This document shows positions 46,847 to 55,761 of a stretch of DNA of 64,000 nt, piece by piece. The stretch is taken from the NCBI RefSeq assembly GCF_033097505.1, contig NZ_AP028654.1, forward strand, positions 2,438,001 through 2,502,000, in the 5' to 3' direction. The position numbers and the translations under genes were made by a program. Every line of letters starts with the position of its first letter. Within the stretch, counting starts at the first letter, position 1. Below the pieces are notes generated by a model, which had not been told where the DNA came from, made no database searches, and saw only the letters and a program-made list of their open reading frames with translations. The stretch comes from Helicovermis profundi. Its GTDB lineage: Bacteria; Bacillota; Clostridia; Peptostreptococcales; Acidaminobacteraceae.

Positions 46847-47281
46847 CTAAAAGAGCCTACAAAAAAATCTATCATAATCCAAACCTTGTTCTGGCATTTT
46901 TTTACATTTAAAACCTATGGATTTATATAATTTTAGATCAGTATGTGTAATTTCAATTACTATTTCTTTTACATCAATTAATTTTTTTGCTTCATATATC
47001 ATATCTTTATAAAGTTCTTTTTTTTCTTCTTCAATTTCCAAATTTGAAGCAAGGTGCATTATTTCTACTTGGTCTTTATTTAATCTTTTTAATCCAATAA
47101 TACCTATTACAATATCTTCTTTAACAGCAGTAAAAAAAATACCTTGTTGCTTAGAATATATACTTTGAGCTATATTCTGTAATTTTCCCATACCGGGATT
47201 TATTATAGCAAGCGAAATAACATCTGCTATTTCTTTATTTTCAAAAATTTCTTTAGCCTTATCAATTTTATAAAGTCTCAT
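46847..47281 (-). CDS. GNAT-like acetyltransferase domain protein
   Basis: A 144-residue protein with a degenerate GNAT pattern: GIIGLKRLNKDQVEIMHLAS, a helix, IVIEITHTDLKLYKSIGFKC and a C-terminal DRFF. The Q/RxxGxG/A acetyl-CoA loop is not clear, so catalytic competence is uncertain. AAAGGTG precedes the ATG. Substrate unknown. Confidence 0.65.
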   Translation of the reverse strand: MRLYKIDKAKEIFENKEIADVISLAIINPGMGKLQNIAQSIYSKQQGIFFTAVKEDIVIGIIGLKRLNKDQVEIMHLASNLEIEEEKKELYKDMIYEAKKLIDVKEIVIEITHTDLKLYKSIGFKCKKMPEQGLDYDRFFCRLF

Positions 47282-47337
47282 TTTACACCTTTATGATAAA
47301 TATAATTTATCATCCTTTTTATAGTTATATTTTTGCC

Positions 47338-47892
47338 TTACTTTTCAAATTTCAAAATTGCTCTTTGAAGATCTCCTTCAATTAGTTTATCAAGTTTATC
47401 TATCAATTGCTCAGAGTCCTCTGACATATTATTTTTAATCCAATCTAAAAGTAATCCAACAAATGCAAATTTATAAAAATCTACAATGTATTCCTTATCT
47501 ATCTCTTTAATTGTTATGTCTTTAGAAAGTTCATCTACTACGTTGTAAATTAATTTAAAAACGCCATCATACAAATGTACTTCTAAAAACTCTCTTCCTA
47601 TTGAATTGTAAGTATTAAAAATAATCTCTTTGTTTTTAAGTAAATAAACTAAAATTTGTTTAAATCCCTTTTGCCAAGTTTCATAAGTTCTATTTTCATT
47701 AAGGATAGCACGCACTTCAGTAATTAAGAGCCATTCTAAAAGTCCATATATATCTTGAAAATGATAATAAAAAGTTCTTCTACTTACCCCACAATCATTA
47801 ACAATATCATTTATTGTTATTTTATTTAAAGGAGATGTTTTCATAATTTTTTTTAAAGACTGTGCTAGTGCTCTTTCAGTTATATTAGACAT
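47338..47892 (-). CDS. TetR/AcrR family transcriptional regulator (DhaS-like)
   Basis: A 184-residue regulator. The N-terminal HTH is ITINDIVNDCGVSRRTFYYHF, followed by YGLLEWLL, which places it in the DhaS/TetR_C group of Firmicutes. It is transcribed away from the MFS gene at 48.2 kb and probably represses it. Start is uncertain: ATG 47892 has a weak GAGTG upstream, and an ATG twelve bases earlier is also possible. A hairpin element lies between the two divergent genes. Confidence 0.88.
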   Translation of the reverse strand: MSNITERALAQSLKKIMKTSPLNKITINDIVNDCGVSRRTFYYHFQDIYGLLEWLLITEVRAILNENRTYETWQKGFKQILVYLLKNKEIIFNTYNSIGREFLEVHLYDGVFKLIYNVVDELSKDITIKEIDKEYIVDFYKFAFVGLLLDWIKNNMSEDSEQLIDKLDKLIEGDLQRAILKFEK

Positions 47893-47961
47893 ATTTTCAC
47901 TCATTTCTATAAATTATTCATTACTCTTAATCAATTATATAGTAAATCTAGAAAATATAAA

Positions 47962-48090
47962 TGAATTTCTTGGATTCAGAGGGAGTTTTTATTCCCACTG
48001 AATCTTAGAAAACATAATCCAGGGCCTTTTTAGAGTTCTTTATCTCCCACTTTTTTTAGAAGTGGGGATATTAGAACTCTAAGGCATCGG
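47962..48090 (-). mobile_element. 129-bp TTTAT-bounded hairpin element, intact copy
   Basis: Reverse-complement orientation to the copy at 12.8 kb, and almost the same sequence and exact length. The flanks are ATAAA (47957-47961) and ATAAA (48091-48095). Both hairpins are intact: GGATTCAGAGGGAG/CTGAATC-like, and TTAGAGTTCT/AGAACTCTAA around CCCACTT/AAGTGGG. It is inserted between the divergent TetR and MFS genes and probably sits upstream of the MFS promoter. Confidence 0.6.
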
Positions 48091-48161
48091 ATAAAATAAA
48101 TACTTAGAACTTAATAAATAGCAACTAATAAAAGCCATATAATTTTTTTTCTATTGAATAA

Positions 48162-48190
48162 ATAAGTAAACTGTAGTACCCTTTACTTAT
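48162..48190. promoter_or_regulatory. inverted repeat, candidate TetR operator before the MFS gene
   Basis: ATAAGTAAA (48162-48170) and TTTACTTAT (48182-48190) form a perfect 9-bp dyad with an 11-base spacer, 46 bases before the MFS start codon. Its position suits repression by the divergent TetR protein. Confidence 0.5.
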
Positions 48191-48235
48191 GATTTGTGAA
48201 ATAAAAAAATATTAAATTGAATACATAGGTGAATT

Positions 48236-49495
48236 ATGAAAAATATAATTAATGAATATAAAAAATTCTTTTACCATCTTTCAAAAAATGTGAAGCTCTA
48301 TTTAGGAGTCTTATTTTTTGTAACTTTTTTATCCTCAGCATATAGAGTTTTATTTAGTATATATATGATAAATATTGGCTTTACTGAAATAATCGTTGGT
48401 CAAATTCTTTCTCTTCAAACGCTTGGAATTGCTCTTGGAGCTATTCCAATAACATTGTTTTCTCAAAGAATAAATAAAAAAAATACTCTCATTTTAGGTA
48501 TAGTATTTATGTTTATTAGTAGTTTTATACTTCTAAACTTTCATAATTTATATATTATGAAAATTGCTTCAATTATTTTTGGATTCTCTCAAGCAACTAT
48601 TATGATTCTTCAAGCACCAATAATATTTGAAAATACAGCCAAGGAATACAGAACTATGGGATTTTCTATAGCTTTTGTATTTCAAAACATAGCATTTGCA
48701 TTAAGTAATTTAATACTTGGACATATTTCACAATATTTTTCAATAAAAAATGGTAGCGCCTTTGGAAATTTAATAGTACTAAACGGCTCAACTCTTTTAC
48801 TAATATTAGCTTTTATTATAGCACTTGCTTTTAAGGGAAAAAGCATGACAAGTTCATCAAAAGATAAATCTTTTGTTTATGATATAAAAAATGTTTTTAT
48901 TAATTACCTTAAATTATTAAAAGGTAATTCCTTTAGCTATCTTCTCCAAATTGCAGTAATAGGCCTTGGCGCAGGTATGATTGTACCCTTTTTCAGCATT
49001 TATTTAAAGCACACTTTAAGTATTAAAGATGGCATGGTAGGAAATATTATGGCAATAAGCCAGATTGGAACAATAATAGGTGGATTACTTATTCCTATTA
49101 TTGCTAAACGACTTGGAAATATAAGATCAATTATTCTTTGTCAAATTTTATCGATACCATTTTTAATAACCATTGCCCTCCCTCAAGGAGTACTCGTAGT
49201 TAGTACGGCTTTTTTCTTTAGATCCAGTTTAATGAATATGGCAAATCCTCTTTTTAGAAGTCTTGGAATGGAGATTATTAGTAAAGAAAAACGTACGGCA
49301 ATGAGTGGAATGATTACTTTAACAAATAATCTATTTAGATCTATTGGAATTTTTATAGGCGGGTATTTAATGTATGCATATAGTTACAATACACCTTACT
49401 ATTTTACAATACTATGTTATTTAATCGGTACATTAATTATTTATAAGGTATTTTATCCTAGGCACAAAACTTCTAATTCCAAAGCTAAAGCTTAG
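48236..49495 (+). CDS. MFS transporter, probable drug or metabolite exporter
   Basis: A 419-residue major facilitator superfamily protein with about 12 membrane segments and a central charged loop (KGKSMTSSSKDKSFVYD). The first-half motif region (LGAIPITLFSQRINKKNTLI) resembles motif A after TM2. AGGTG precedes the ATG. Divergent from a TetR regulator, the usual setting of an inducible exporter. Substrate cannot be inferred. Confidence 0.9.
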   Translation: MKNIINEYKKFFYHLSKNVKLYLGVLFFVTFLSSAYRVLFSIYMINIGFTEIIVGQILSLQTLGIALGAIPITLFSQRINKKNTLILGIVFMFISSFILLNFHNLYIMKIASIIFGFSQATIMILQAPIIFENTAKEYRTMGFSIAFVFQNIAFALSNLILGHISQYFSIKNGSAFGNLIVLNGSTLLLILAFIIALAFKGKSMTSSSKDKSFVYDIKNVFINYLKLLKGNSFSYLLQIAVIGLGAGMIVPFFSIYLKHTLSIKDGMVGNIMAISQIGTIIGGLLIPIIAKRLGNIRSIILCQILSIPFLITIALPQGVLVVSTAFFFRSSLMNMANPLFRSLGMEIISKEKRTAMSGMITLTNNLFRSIGIFIGGYLMYAYSYNTPYYFTILCYLIGTLIIYKVFYPRHKTSNSKAKA

Positions 49496-49503
49496 AAATT
49501 CAT

Positions 49504-50430
49504 TTACAATAATAATTTCAAATTTCTTTGGAGTAATTCATAGTATTCTATAAAATTAATATCATCAAGTTTTTTTAAAGTGCTTTTAGAAAAATTTTCT
49601 AAAGGTACTTTATTAAGAATTTGATTTGTTTCAGACTCATTAAACGTTGAAATATCAACAATATTCCTAGAATTACTTTTATTAAGTGGACATACTATTT
49701 GGCATCTAATACATCCAATAATTGCATTGCTTTTCTCTATCCATTTTGGAAATTCTTTTTCTGACTCATTGTGAAAGGTAATGCATTTATTTGCCTTTAA
49801 TACATATCTATCACGGCTTAAAGCTTTTGTAGGACAATTATCAAGGCATAAATTACAATTACTGCATTTATCCATATTAATATTTTCTACCCATACCTCG
49901 TCAAAACATGGAACATCTGTAAGGTATACAGATAACCACATAAAACTTCCAAGTCCATCAATATAGCATATATTATTTTTACCATACTTTCCTAAACCGC
50001 TTTTTACTGCTAGAAGTTTAGCAGGTAGATTGATTTTCTTAGATTTATAATCATAGTTAGATAATATATTATCTAAACTCTTACTAATTCTACTAATATT
50101 TTTTTGATTAATTTCATTTTTAACACTACTGTTATATAAGTACATTGGAGGCATAATAACATTTTTTTTCTTTTTATCAATTGTAAAGCCAATTCGACTA
50201 ATAGGATCAGGAGTTGCTATAATTAAAATCGACTTTGCCGTTTTCATTAGACTATTAATATCGTAATTAAATTCATCAAAATAACTACTTAAATGTTTGC
50301 TAACAAAAGGATTATCACTTTGTACTTTATCTAATTCAGGTTTAATTCTATCTATAGAATTAATAGATATAAACTTAGCTTTAAATCCTTTATTTTCTAA
50401 TTCATTAATTATTTTATCATTTTTGTTCAT
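49504..50430 (-). CDS. double 4Fe-4S cluster protein, QueG-like
   Basis: A 308-residue soluble protein with two ferredoxin-type clusters near the C-terminus (CSNCNLCLDNCPTKAL and CIRCQIVCPLNKS). An upstream domain with FVSKHLSSYFDEFNYD, SILIIATPDP and LAVKSGLGKYGKNN recalls epoxyqueuosine reductase QueG and reductive-dehalogenase-like proteins. It lacks the usual QueG sequence elsewhere, so it is probably a paralog with another substrate. ATG 50430 has GAGGAGG upstream. Divergent from the CGNR-type gene with overlapping operators. Confidence 0.85.
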   Translation of the reverse strand: MNKNDKIINELENKGFKAKFISINSIDRIKPELDKVQSDNPFVSKHLSSYFDEFNYDINSLMKTAKSILIIATPDPISRIGFTIDKKKKNVIMPPMYLYNSSVKNEINQKNISRISKSLDNILSNYDYKSKKINLPAKLLAVKSGLGKYGKNNICYIDGLGSFMWLSVYLTDVPCFDEVWVENINMDKCSNCNLCLDNCPTKALSRDRYVLKANKCITFHNESEKEFPKWIEKSNAIIGCIRCQIVCPLNKSNSRNIVDISTFNESETNQILNKVPLENFSKSTLKKLDDINFIEYYELLQRNLKLLL

Positions 50431-50452
50431 TAATAGCCTCCTCTCTGACTCA

Positions 50453-50481
50453 AATATAAATGTAACTGTTATTTTACACAA
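50453..50481 (-). promoter_or_regulatory. sigma-A promoter of the 4Fe-4S protein gene
   Basis: On the minus strand TTGTGT (50481-50476) and TATATT (50458-50453) are 17 bases apart. The -35 overlaps the -35 of the divergent promoter, and the -10 end borders the left half-site of the inverted repeat. Confidence 0.6.
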
Positions 50482-50526
50482 CAATAGTTACATGATATAC
50501 TAAGTCTATCAAAACAAAATGTAACT
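50460..50526. promoter_or_regulatory. ATGTAACT operator set in the divergent promoter region
   Basis: ATGTAACT (50460-50467) and AGTTACAT (50486-50493) are an 8-bp inverted repeat with 18 bases between; a third copy, ATGTAACT, lies at 50519-50526. They straddle both promoters, so a regulator, perhaps the CGNR protein, could repress both genes. Confidence 0.7.
50473..50501 (+). promoter_or_regulatory. sigma-A promoter of the CGNR-type gene
   Basis: TTTACA (50473-50478) and TATACT (50496-50501) are 17 bases apart, about 50 bases before the start codon of the CGNR-type protein. Confidence 0.7.
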
Positions 50527-50551
50527 GTCAATATTCATTATGGAGGATACA

Positions 50552-51106
50552 ATGAAATATTTATGCATAGAATTTATTAATACTGAATGGTATAATTTCC
50601 ATGAAATGTTTAAAGAACCTTTGAAAGATGAAAAACTAATTTTAGATTTTTTCAATTCTTGGAATATAGATTTTAAAAAACCACTTCAAAATAATCAAAT
50701 TGAGATATTATTAGATTTAAGAGATCTATTAAAAAAAATAATCTACTCAAATTGTAAAAACGAAAAAATAGATTTAAACGATTTTAGATTAATAAATAAT
50801 TATATGGCATCTTATGAGTTTAAAAAAAATATTGTTTTTGAAAACGGAGAATATAATATTATAGAAGTATTAACAAATAGTTATGTCAACTTAGTTGTTT
50901 ACAAAATAATATCTTCATTTTTTGATTTGGTATCTGAAAATAAACTAAGTCGGATTAATTACTGCAAAAATCCTGATTGTAATTGGCTATTTTATGATGA
51001 AAGTAAAAATAAAACAAGAAAATGGTGCGATAATACTTGCGCATCACTTATGAAGGTTAGAAAATATAGAAATAAACTTAAAAGCAGTAATAATCATCTT
51101 TTATAA
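50552..51106 (+). CDS. CGNR-type zinc-finger protein (putative transcriptional regulator)
   Basis: A 184-residue protein with an N-terminal ABATE-like domain (LCIEFINTEWYNFHEMF) and a C-terminal zinc finger CKNPDCNWLFYDESKN with a second pair in KWCDNTCASLMKVRKY. In typical members the second Cys is followed by GNR; here the equivalent is CASL, so the signature is altered. TGGAGG precedes ATG 50552. Divergent from the 4Fe-4S protein gene with shared operators; autoregulation is likely. Confidence 0.85.
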   Translation: MKYLCIEFINTEWYNFHEMFKEPLKDEKLILDFFNSWNIDFKKPLQNNQIEILLDLRDLLKKIIYSNCKNEKIDLNDFRLINNYMASYEFKKNIVFENGEYNIIEVLTNSYVNLVVYKIISSFFDLVSENKLSRINYCKNPDCNWLFYDESKNKTRKWCDNTCASLMKVRKYRNKLKSSNNHLL

Positions 51107-51123
51107 TAATTATTACTGCTTTT
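51080..51123. terminator. bidirectional terminator at the end of the CGNR-type gene
   Basis: AAAAGCAGTAATAAT (51080-51094) pairs with ATTATTACTGCTTTT (51109-51123) between convergent genes; the left arm overlaps the last codons of the CGNR-type gene. Confidence 0.8.
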
Positions 51124-51132
51124 CTAAAATTA

Positions 51133-52176
51133 TTAAAACCCAAATTTTCGTACTACTTTGCTTCTCTCATATGGAGTCGGCCATTTAATTTCTGCAAAAA
51201 CTTTTTTTGAATGTGTCAATGGCATATATGGGTTTCTCAGAAGTTCACGTCCCATATATACTAAATCAGCTCTTCTATTTCTAACAATTTCATCAGCCAT
51301 TAAAACGCTCGTAACAAGACCGCCGGCAATTACTGAAATCTCAGAATTTTGTTTAATATATTCTGCGTGACTTATTTGATAACCTGGGTAAGTCATAATT
51401 TTTTTAGGTACAACTCCTCCAGTACTTATATCAACTATATCCACACCTTCACTTTTAGCGGTACTTACAATTTCAACAAAATCATCTAAATTATTTCCTA
51501 ATTCATCATATTCATCTGCCGAAATTCTTAGCATAAGTGCTCTATCAGACGGCCAAACTTCCTTTATAGCTCTAACAATCTCAACCAATATTCTAAGTCT
51601 ATTTTTTAATATTCCCCCGTACTTATCTGTTCTAGTATTTGAAAGAGGCGATAAAAATTGGTTTATTAGATATCCATGCGCTCCGTGAATTTCTATTGCA
51701 TCAAAATTAGCTTCTAAAGCTCTTTTGGCAGCTCTTTTAAAATTCTCAACTATTTCAGAAATATCCTCTTTACTCATTTTTCTTGGCAAAATATAATCAC
51801 TACTGAATCCAATTTCGCTTGGTGCAAGCGGTCTATTTTCCAGTGAACCAAGGTCGCTTTTTCTTCCTGCATGAGCTAATTGGAGAGCAACGCTAGCTCC
51901 CTCTGAATGAGAGAATTCAACAATTTTTTTAAGTCCTTTTATTTGTTCATCATCCCAAAGTCCCAAATCATCCTTAGTGATTCTACCTTCTTCACTTACA
52001 GCAGTTGCTTCAACGATAATAAGTCCAACTCCACCAATCGCCCTCGTTGAGTAATGTACAAAATGCCAGTCATTAATGAAACCATTATTTGCCATATTTG
52101 TGCACATAGGCGGAAGTACTATTCTGTTTTTTAACTTTAAATTTTTCATTTTAAATTCATCATATAAACCACTCAT
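51133..52176 (-). CDS. NADH:flavin oxidoreductase, old yellow enzyme family (YqjM/NamA-like)
   Basis: A 347-residue FMN enzyme of TIM-barrel fold with LKNRIVLPPMCT, LQLAHAGRKS, AIEIHGAHGYLINQFLSPLSN and ADLVYMGRELLRNP. The catalytic Tyr region of YqjM and the Cys at the FMN site (PPMC) are present. It reduces alkenes activated by carbonyl or nitro groups. Start ATG 52176 has GGAGG; the longer frame begins without one. The C-terminus ends in PYERSKVVRKFGF. Confidence 0.93.
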   Translation of the reverse strand: MSGLYDEFKMKNLKLKNRIVLPPMCTNMANNGFINDWHFVHYSTRAIGGVGLIIVEATAVSEEGRITKDDLGLWDDEQIKGLKKIVEFSHSEGASVALQLAHAGRKSDLGSLENRPLAPSEIGFSSDYILPRKMSKEDISEIVENFKRAAKRALEANFDAIEIHGAHGYLINQFLSPLSNTRTDKYGGILKNRLRILVEIVRAIKEVWPSDRALMLRISADEYDELGNNLDDFVEIVSTAKSEGVDIVDISTGGVVPKKIMTYPGYQISHAEYIKQNSEISVIAGGLVTSVLMADEIVRNRRADLVYMGRELLRNPYMPLTHSKKVFAEIKWPTPYERSKVVRKFGF

Positions 52177-52215
52177 TGTTGCCTCCGTTTTTACTTTATT
52201 ATAATTCATAATTAT

Positions 52216-52686
52216 TTAAACTTTAATAAAATAAATTTTTTCTCCATCTTCTTCAGTTTCAGTATACTTAAAGCCAAGCTTTTTTAATAGCTCAATAGAA
52301 GCAATATTTTCAGGTAATACTCCTGCATAAATCTTTTTTCCACCAGTATATTTAATCCATTCCATAATACCCTTTGCCGCTTCAAATGCATAACCTTGCC
52401 TAGCATAAATTGGATTTATCGTGTAACCTATCCAAAACTCATCTTCACATTGCTTTAAATAAATATCACCAATAAGGTGTTTATTGGATTTTTCTTCAAT
52501 TGCTAATTGGACTCCATCATTTAAAGAAAATTCTTTCATCAATATTTCTTGATACTCTTCCTTTGATAGACCTTTGAAGCCTTGATATATCATCCATTCT
52601 TCATTATTCCTATATATCATAAAATCATTAATATCTTCTTCTAAAAAAGTTCTAATAATACATCTTTGAGTTTCAATTTTTTTCAT
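52216..52686 (-). CDS. GNAT family N-acetyltransferase (RimJ/RimL-like)
   Basis: A 156-residue acyltransferase resembling RimJ/L: TQRCIIRTFLEEDINDFM at the start, IGYTINPIYARQGYAFEAAKG as the acetyl-CoA loop and ENIASIELLKKLGFKYT at the end. Could acetylate a ribosomal protein or small molecule. GTGAGG precedes the ATG. Confidence 0.9.
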   Translation of the reverse strand: MKKIETQRCIIRTFLEEDINDFMIYRNNEEWMIYQGFKGLSKEEYQEILMKEFSLNDGVQLAIEEKSNKHLIGDIYLKQCEDEFWIGYTINPIYARQGYAFEAAKGIMEWIKYTGGKKIYAGVLPENIASIELLKKLGFKYTETEEDGEKIYFIKV

Positions 52687-52714
52687 AATACCTCACTAAA
52701 TTATTTTCAGCTAA

Positions 52715-54091
52715 TTATATTTCAATACTTTCGTCTTTAATATTAACTATTACAATCTCATCCTTTTTATACTGCCTATATGTGAATATTAAAAGCATTA
52801 CTATAATCGGAATCAAAAATAATGTAAATCTATTTCCTGTAAATAAATAATACATATACGTTCTTAGTACATTTCCACCATCTTGAAAAGAAGTTATACC
52901 TGAACTAACATTAGTCACAAGTACCCTATTATCTATAGCTATTTTTGTATACAATTCTGATAAGTCTGTTGCTGAGTAAAGCATTCCAATTATAATTGGA
53001 ATAAATGCTATAACTGATCTAAAAATATTACCTCTTGTCGCTACCACTATAAGTGTTCCACCTGCTATCAGATTCGGCAAATCGCCTAATGGTATAAACT
53101 TAATTCCAGGTAAAAATAATGCTAGAATAACTGCAATTGGCATAACCAATATTCCTGTTACAATAGCTTCTGGCATTCCAATTATTACAGCCAAATCCAT
53201 TCCCATTCTAGAGTCTTTCATATGTGAAAATTTATTTAGTATAAACTTTTTTGCACCAGTCGAAATTGGTATTAATCCTTCACCTAATATCCCAGACATT
53301 TTGGGAATAATATATACAACACCAGCCACACTAATTCCTAAATTAGCTATTTCTTTAAAAGAATATCCAGCAGCGATTCCTATTCCAATTCCCATTAAAA
53401 ATCCTATAAACATAGAATCACCAAAAAATCCAAGTTTTTTTTGTAATTTTTCAGGATTTCCATTTATTGACCTTATTAGTGGAATTCTTTCTATCAAATT
53501 ATCTATAAATAATGCAATAGGATAATTTACAGCAGTGGAAAGAGTGGTTATTGCAATCCCTGGAATACCAGATAATTCTTCAGTTCTTTTAGCGCTCCAA
53601 TCTCCAATTTTAAGTATTATAATCATAGTTATTATGGCAGCAATAATTGCTAGTACAGCATTACTTGTAGCATAAAAAACCATTTGACCCATAAATATAA
53701 AATGCCAATAATTCCATATGTCAATATTTACAGTATTGGTCCATTTAAAATAAAGCATAATAGCGTTAACGAGTACTATTAAAAATACTATTAGTGGAAC
53801 ATAAGAAAATGACCACGAAGAAGCTGCAAGAGGAGGCCAACCTACATCTAATATTTTCATATCACTCCCTGTGTTCAAAGCAATTGCCTCTATTGCTGGA
53901 CTCATTTTTGAAACAAAAAAATCAAATACCATAAATATTCCAAGAAACCCCACACCAAGTGTCATACTGTATTTTAAAGCGTTTTTAAATTTTATTCCTA
54001 TTATCATACTTAAAGTAAACATTAATATTGGAAGCATAACATAAACTTCAAAACTTAAAATATATTTAATTGCATCACTTATAGTTTTCAT
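52715..54091 (-). CDS. orphan PTS galactitol-type EIIC (GatC family) permease
   Basis: A 458-residue polytopic membrane protein of the GatC/SgcC permease group, with about ten membrane segments. The family part ELSGIPGIAITTLSTAVNYP and the conserved FFGDSMFIGFLMGIGIG are present. No EIIA, EIIB or sugar catabolic gene is adjacent, so it may serve as a stand-alone transporter or rely on distant components. Translation begins at ATG 54091 after GGGGG, a weak site. Next gene upstream is degV-like. Confidence 0.82.
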   Translation of the reverse strand: MKTISDAIKYILSFEVYVMLPILMFTLSMIIGIKFKNALKYSMTLGVGFLGIFMVFDFFVSKMSPAIEAIALNTGSDMKILDVGWPPLAASSWSFSYVPLIVFLIVLVNAIMLYFKWTNTVNIDIWNYWHFIFMGQMVFYATSNAVLAIIAAIITMIIILKIGDWSAKRTEELSGIPGIAITTLSTAVNYPIALFIDNLIERIPLIRSINGNPEKLQKKLGFFGDSMFIGFLMGIGIGIAAGYSFKEIANLGISVAGVVYIIPKMSGILGEGLIPISTGAKKFILNKFSHMKDSRMGMDLAVIIGMPEAIVTGILVMPIAVILALFLPGIKFIPLGDLPNLIAGGTLIVVATRGNIFRSVIAFIPIIIGMLYSATDLSELYTKIAIDNRVLVTNVSSGITSFQDGGNVLRTYMYYLFTGNRFTLFLIPIIVMLLIFTYRQYKKDEIVIVNIKDESIEI

Positions 54092-54129
54092 TTTTCCCCC
54101 AAACAATGAATGCCTCACAGTTATTATTT

Positions 54130-54996
54130 TTATACATCCTCGCCCAAAAAAGAAATTGAAAGTAATCCAGGGCCACCATGGCTACCTATAACAGGTCCAA
54201 GGTAATTAATAACTACATCTTTTACATTGTACTCTTCAAGTACCATTGATTTTAAAAATTCAGCGTCTTCTAAACAATCAGCGTGATTAATAAAAATCAC
54301 TTGATTTTCAGGATCTAATACTTTTTCTTTAAATTCATCCATTAGTGCTCTGATAGATTTTTTCCTTCCACGCGTTTTTTTAATAGATACTAATTTACCA
54401 TTTCTATCAATCATTAAAATAGGTTTAACATCAAGAATACCACCAATTGTTGCACTTGTTAAAGAAATTCTACCACCTCTTTTTAGGTGCATTAAACTAT
54501 TGACAGTAAACCATGTATTTACATTGTTTTTATTATTTTCAACCCAATTTATAATTTGCTCTTTAGATTTTCCGCCTTTAAGCATTTTAACTGCATAATA
54601 AACTAATAGACCTTGACCCGATGTAGCATTTAATGAATCTATCAAAGTTATATCTGTATCTTTATTCTCATTTACTAAACTATCTTTAGCAAGTTTAGCA
54701 TTATTAAAAGTTTCACTTAGTGCAGAAGAAAAACCTATATATATTAACTTGTATCCTTCTGATGTAAGTTTTCTGAATAATTCTTCAAAATTGTATGGTG
54801 TAATTTGTGAAGTTGTTGAAAGAACACCATTATTTAATTCATTGTAAAATTCTTTATAGCCTAATTCCTTTCCAAAATTATCTTCATAATGCTTTCCGTT
54901 TAAATTAAAATAAAACGGTACAACAGGAATATCATTGTCCTTTATGTATTTCTCAGACAGATCGCAATTAGAATCTGTTATAATTTTTATCTTCAT
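54130..54996 (-). CDS. DegV family fatty-acid-binding protein
   Basis: A 288-residue DegV protein. Fatty-acid carriers of this type supply the FakA kinase. Signatures are IITDSNCDLSEKYI, FSSALSETFNNAKLA and HLKRGGRISLTSATIGG. GGAGG precedes the ATG. No fakA gene is seen nearby. Confidence 0.92.
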   Translation of the reverse strand: MKIKIITDSNCDLSEKYIKDNDIPVVPFYFNLNGKHYEDNFGKELGYKEFYNELNNGVLSTTSQITPYNFEELFRKLTSEGYKLIYIGFSSALSETFNNAKLAKDSLVNENKDTDITLIDSLNATSGQGLLVYYAVKMLKGGKSKEQIINWVENNKNNVNTWFTVNSLMHLKRGGRISLTSATIGGILDVKPILMIDRNGKLVSIKKTRGRKKSIRALMDEFKEKVLDPENQVIFINHADCLEDAEFLKSMVLEEYNVKDVVINYLGPVIGSHGGPGLLSISFLGEDV

Positions 54997-55069
54997 TGTA
55001 ATTTTTCCTCCATAATAATGTTATATGCATTTTTTCAATTAGACCTTACTATTACCAATATTTTAATGT

Positions 55070-55651
55070 TTAATCAAAAATTAATTCTATCGATGTTAAT
55101 GCACTAGGTAATTTTTCTTCATCTGGATCTAATATGACTTGTATAGCTGTTCCAAACATTGCTCCAAAAATCATTCTTGATATTGCTATAGAAGAATATT
55201 TAGATAAATTGCTCTTTAAAGTAATATTATTTAGCGCGTATTTATCTATTAAATCTGCCACATCACTAAATAAATTACTAAGCAATTTACTAAATGTTTC
55301 AGACCATAAAGCCATACTCGATAAATCATAAAGCACCCTAAAAAGTTTTGGTTTTCCCCTTAAAACTTCTTGAAAATAAATAATAAGTCCCGAAATTTTT
55401 TCTTTTGGTGTTATTCCATTTTTTAAATGATCTTCTATTTCTACTAAGTAATCATTCATCATAAGTTTAATAACCTCGACAAAAAGTCCTTCTTTATTTT
55501 TATAATAGTAATGAATTTGACTAAGTACAACACCTGCTTCATCTGCAATTTCACGCATTGATACATTTGCATAACCTCTAGTAGAAATACATTTAAAAGC
55601 AGCTTGTAAAATTATTTTTGACTGATTTGTTTTCTTCGTTTTACTGTTCAT
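55070..55651 (-). CDS. TetR/AcrR family transcriptional regulator
   Basis: A 193-residue repressor with a clear HTH (YANVSMREIADEAGVVLSQIHYYY) and a helical ligand domain. ATG 55651 follows AAAGGGG; the longer frame lacks a site. Its target is not evident: neighbouring genes are degV on one side and a second TetR on the other. Confidence 0.88.
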   Translation of the reverse strand: MNSKTKKTNQSKIILQAAFKCISTRGYANVSMREIADEAGVVLSQIHYYYKNKEGLFVEVIKLMMNDYLVEIEDHLKNGITPKEKISGLIIYFQEVLRGKPKLFRVLYDLSSMALWSETFSKLLSNLFSDVADLIDKYALNNITLKSNLSKYSSIAISRMIFGAMFGTAIQVILDPDEEKLPSALTSIELIFD

Positions 55652-55761
55652 AAAAACCCCTTTACAAAATAATTCGGTCAACTGATTTATTGTAGTTCTT
55701 TTCAAGAAAGGTGTCAAATTACCATGTAAATATTTATATTTATGATCAGCTCAATTTGCAG

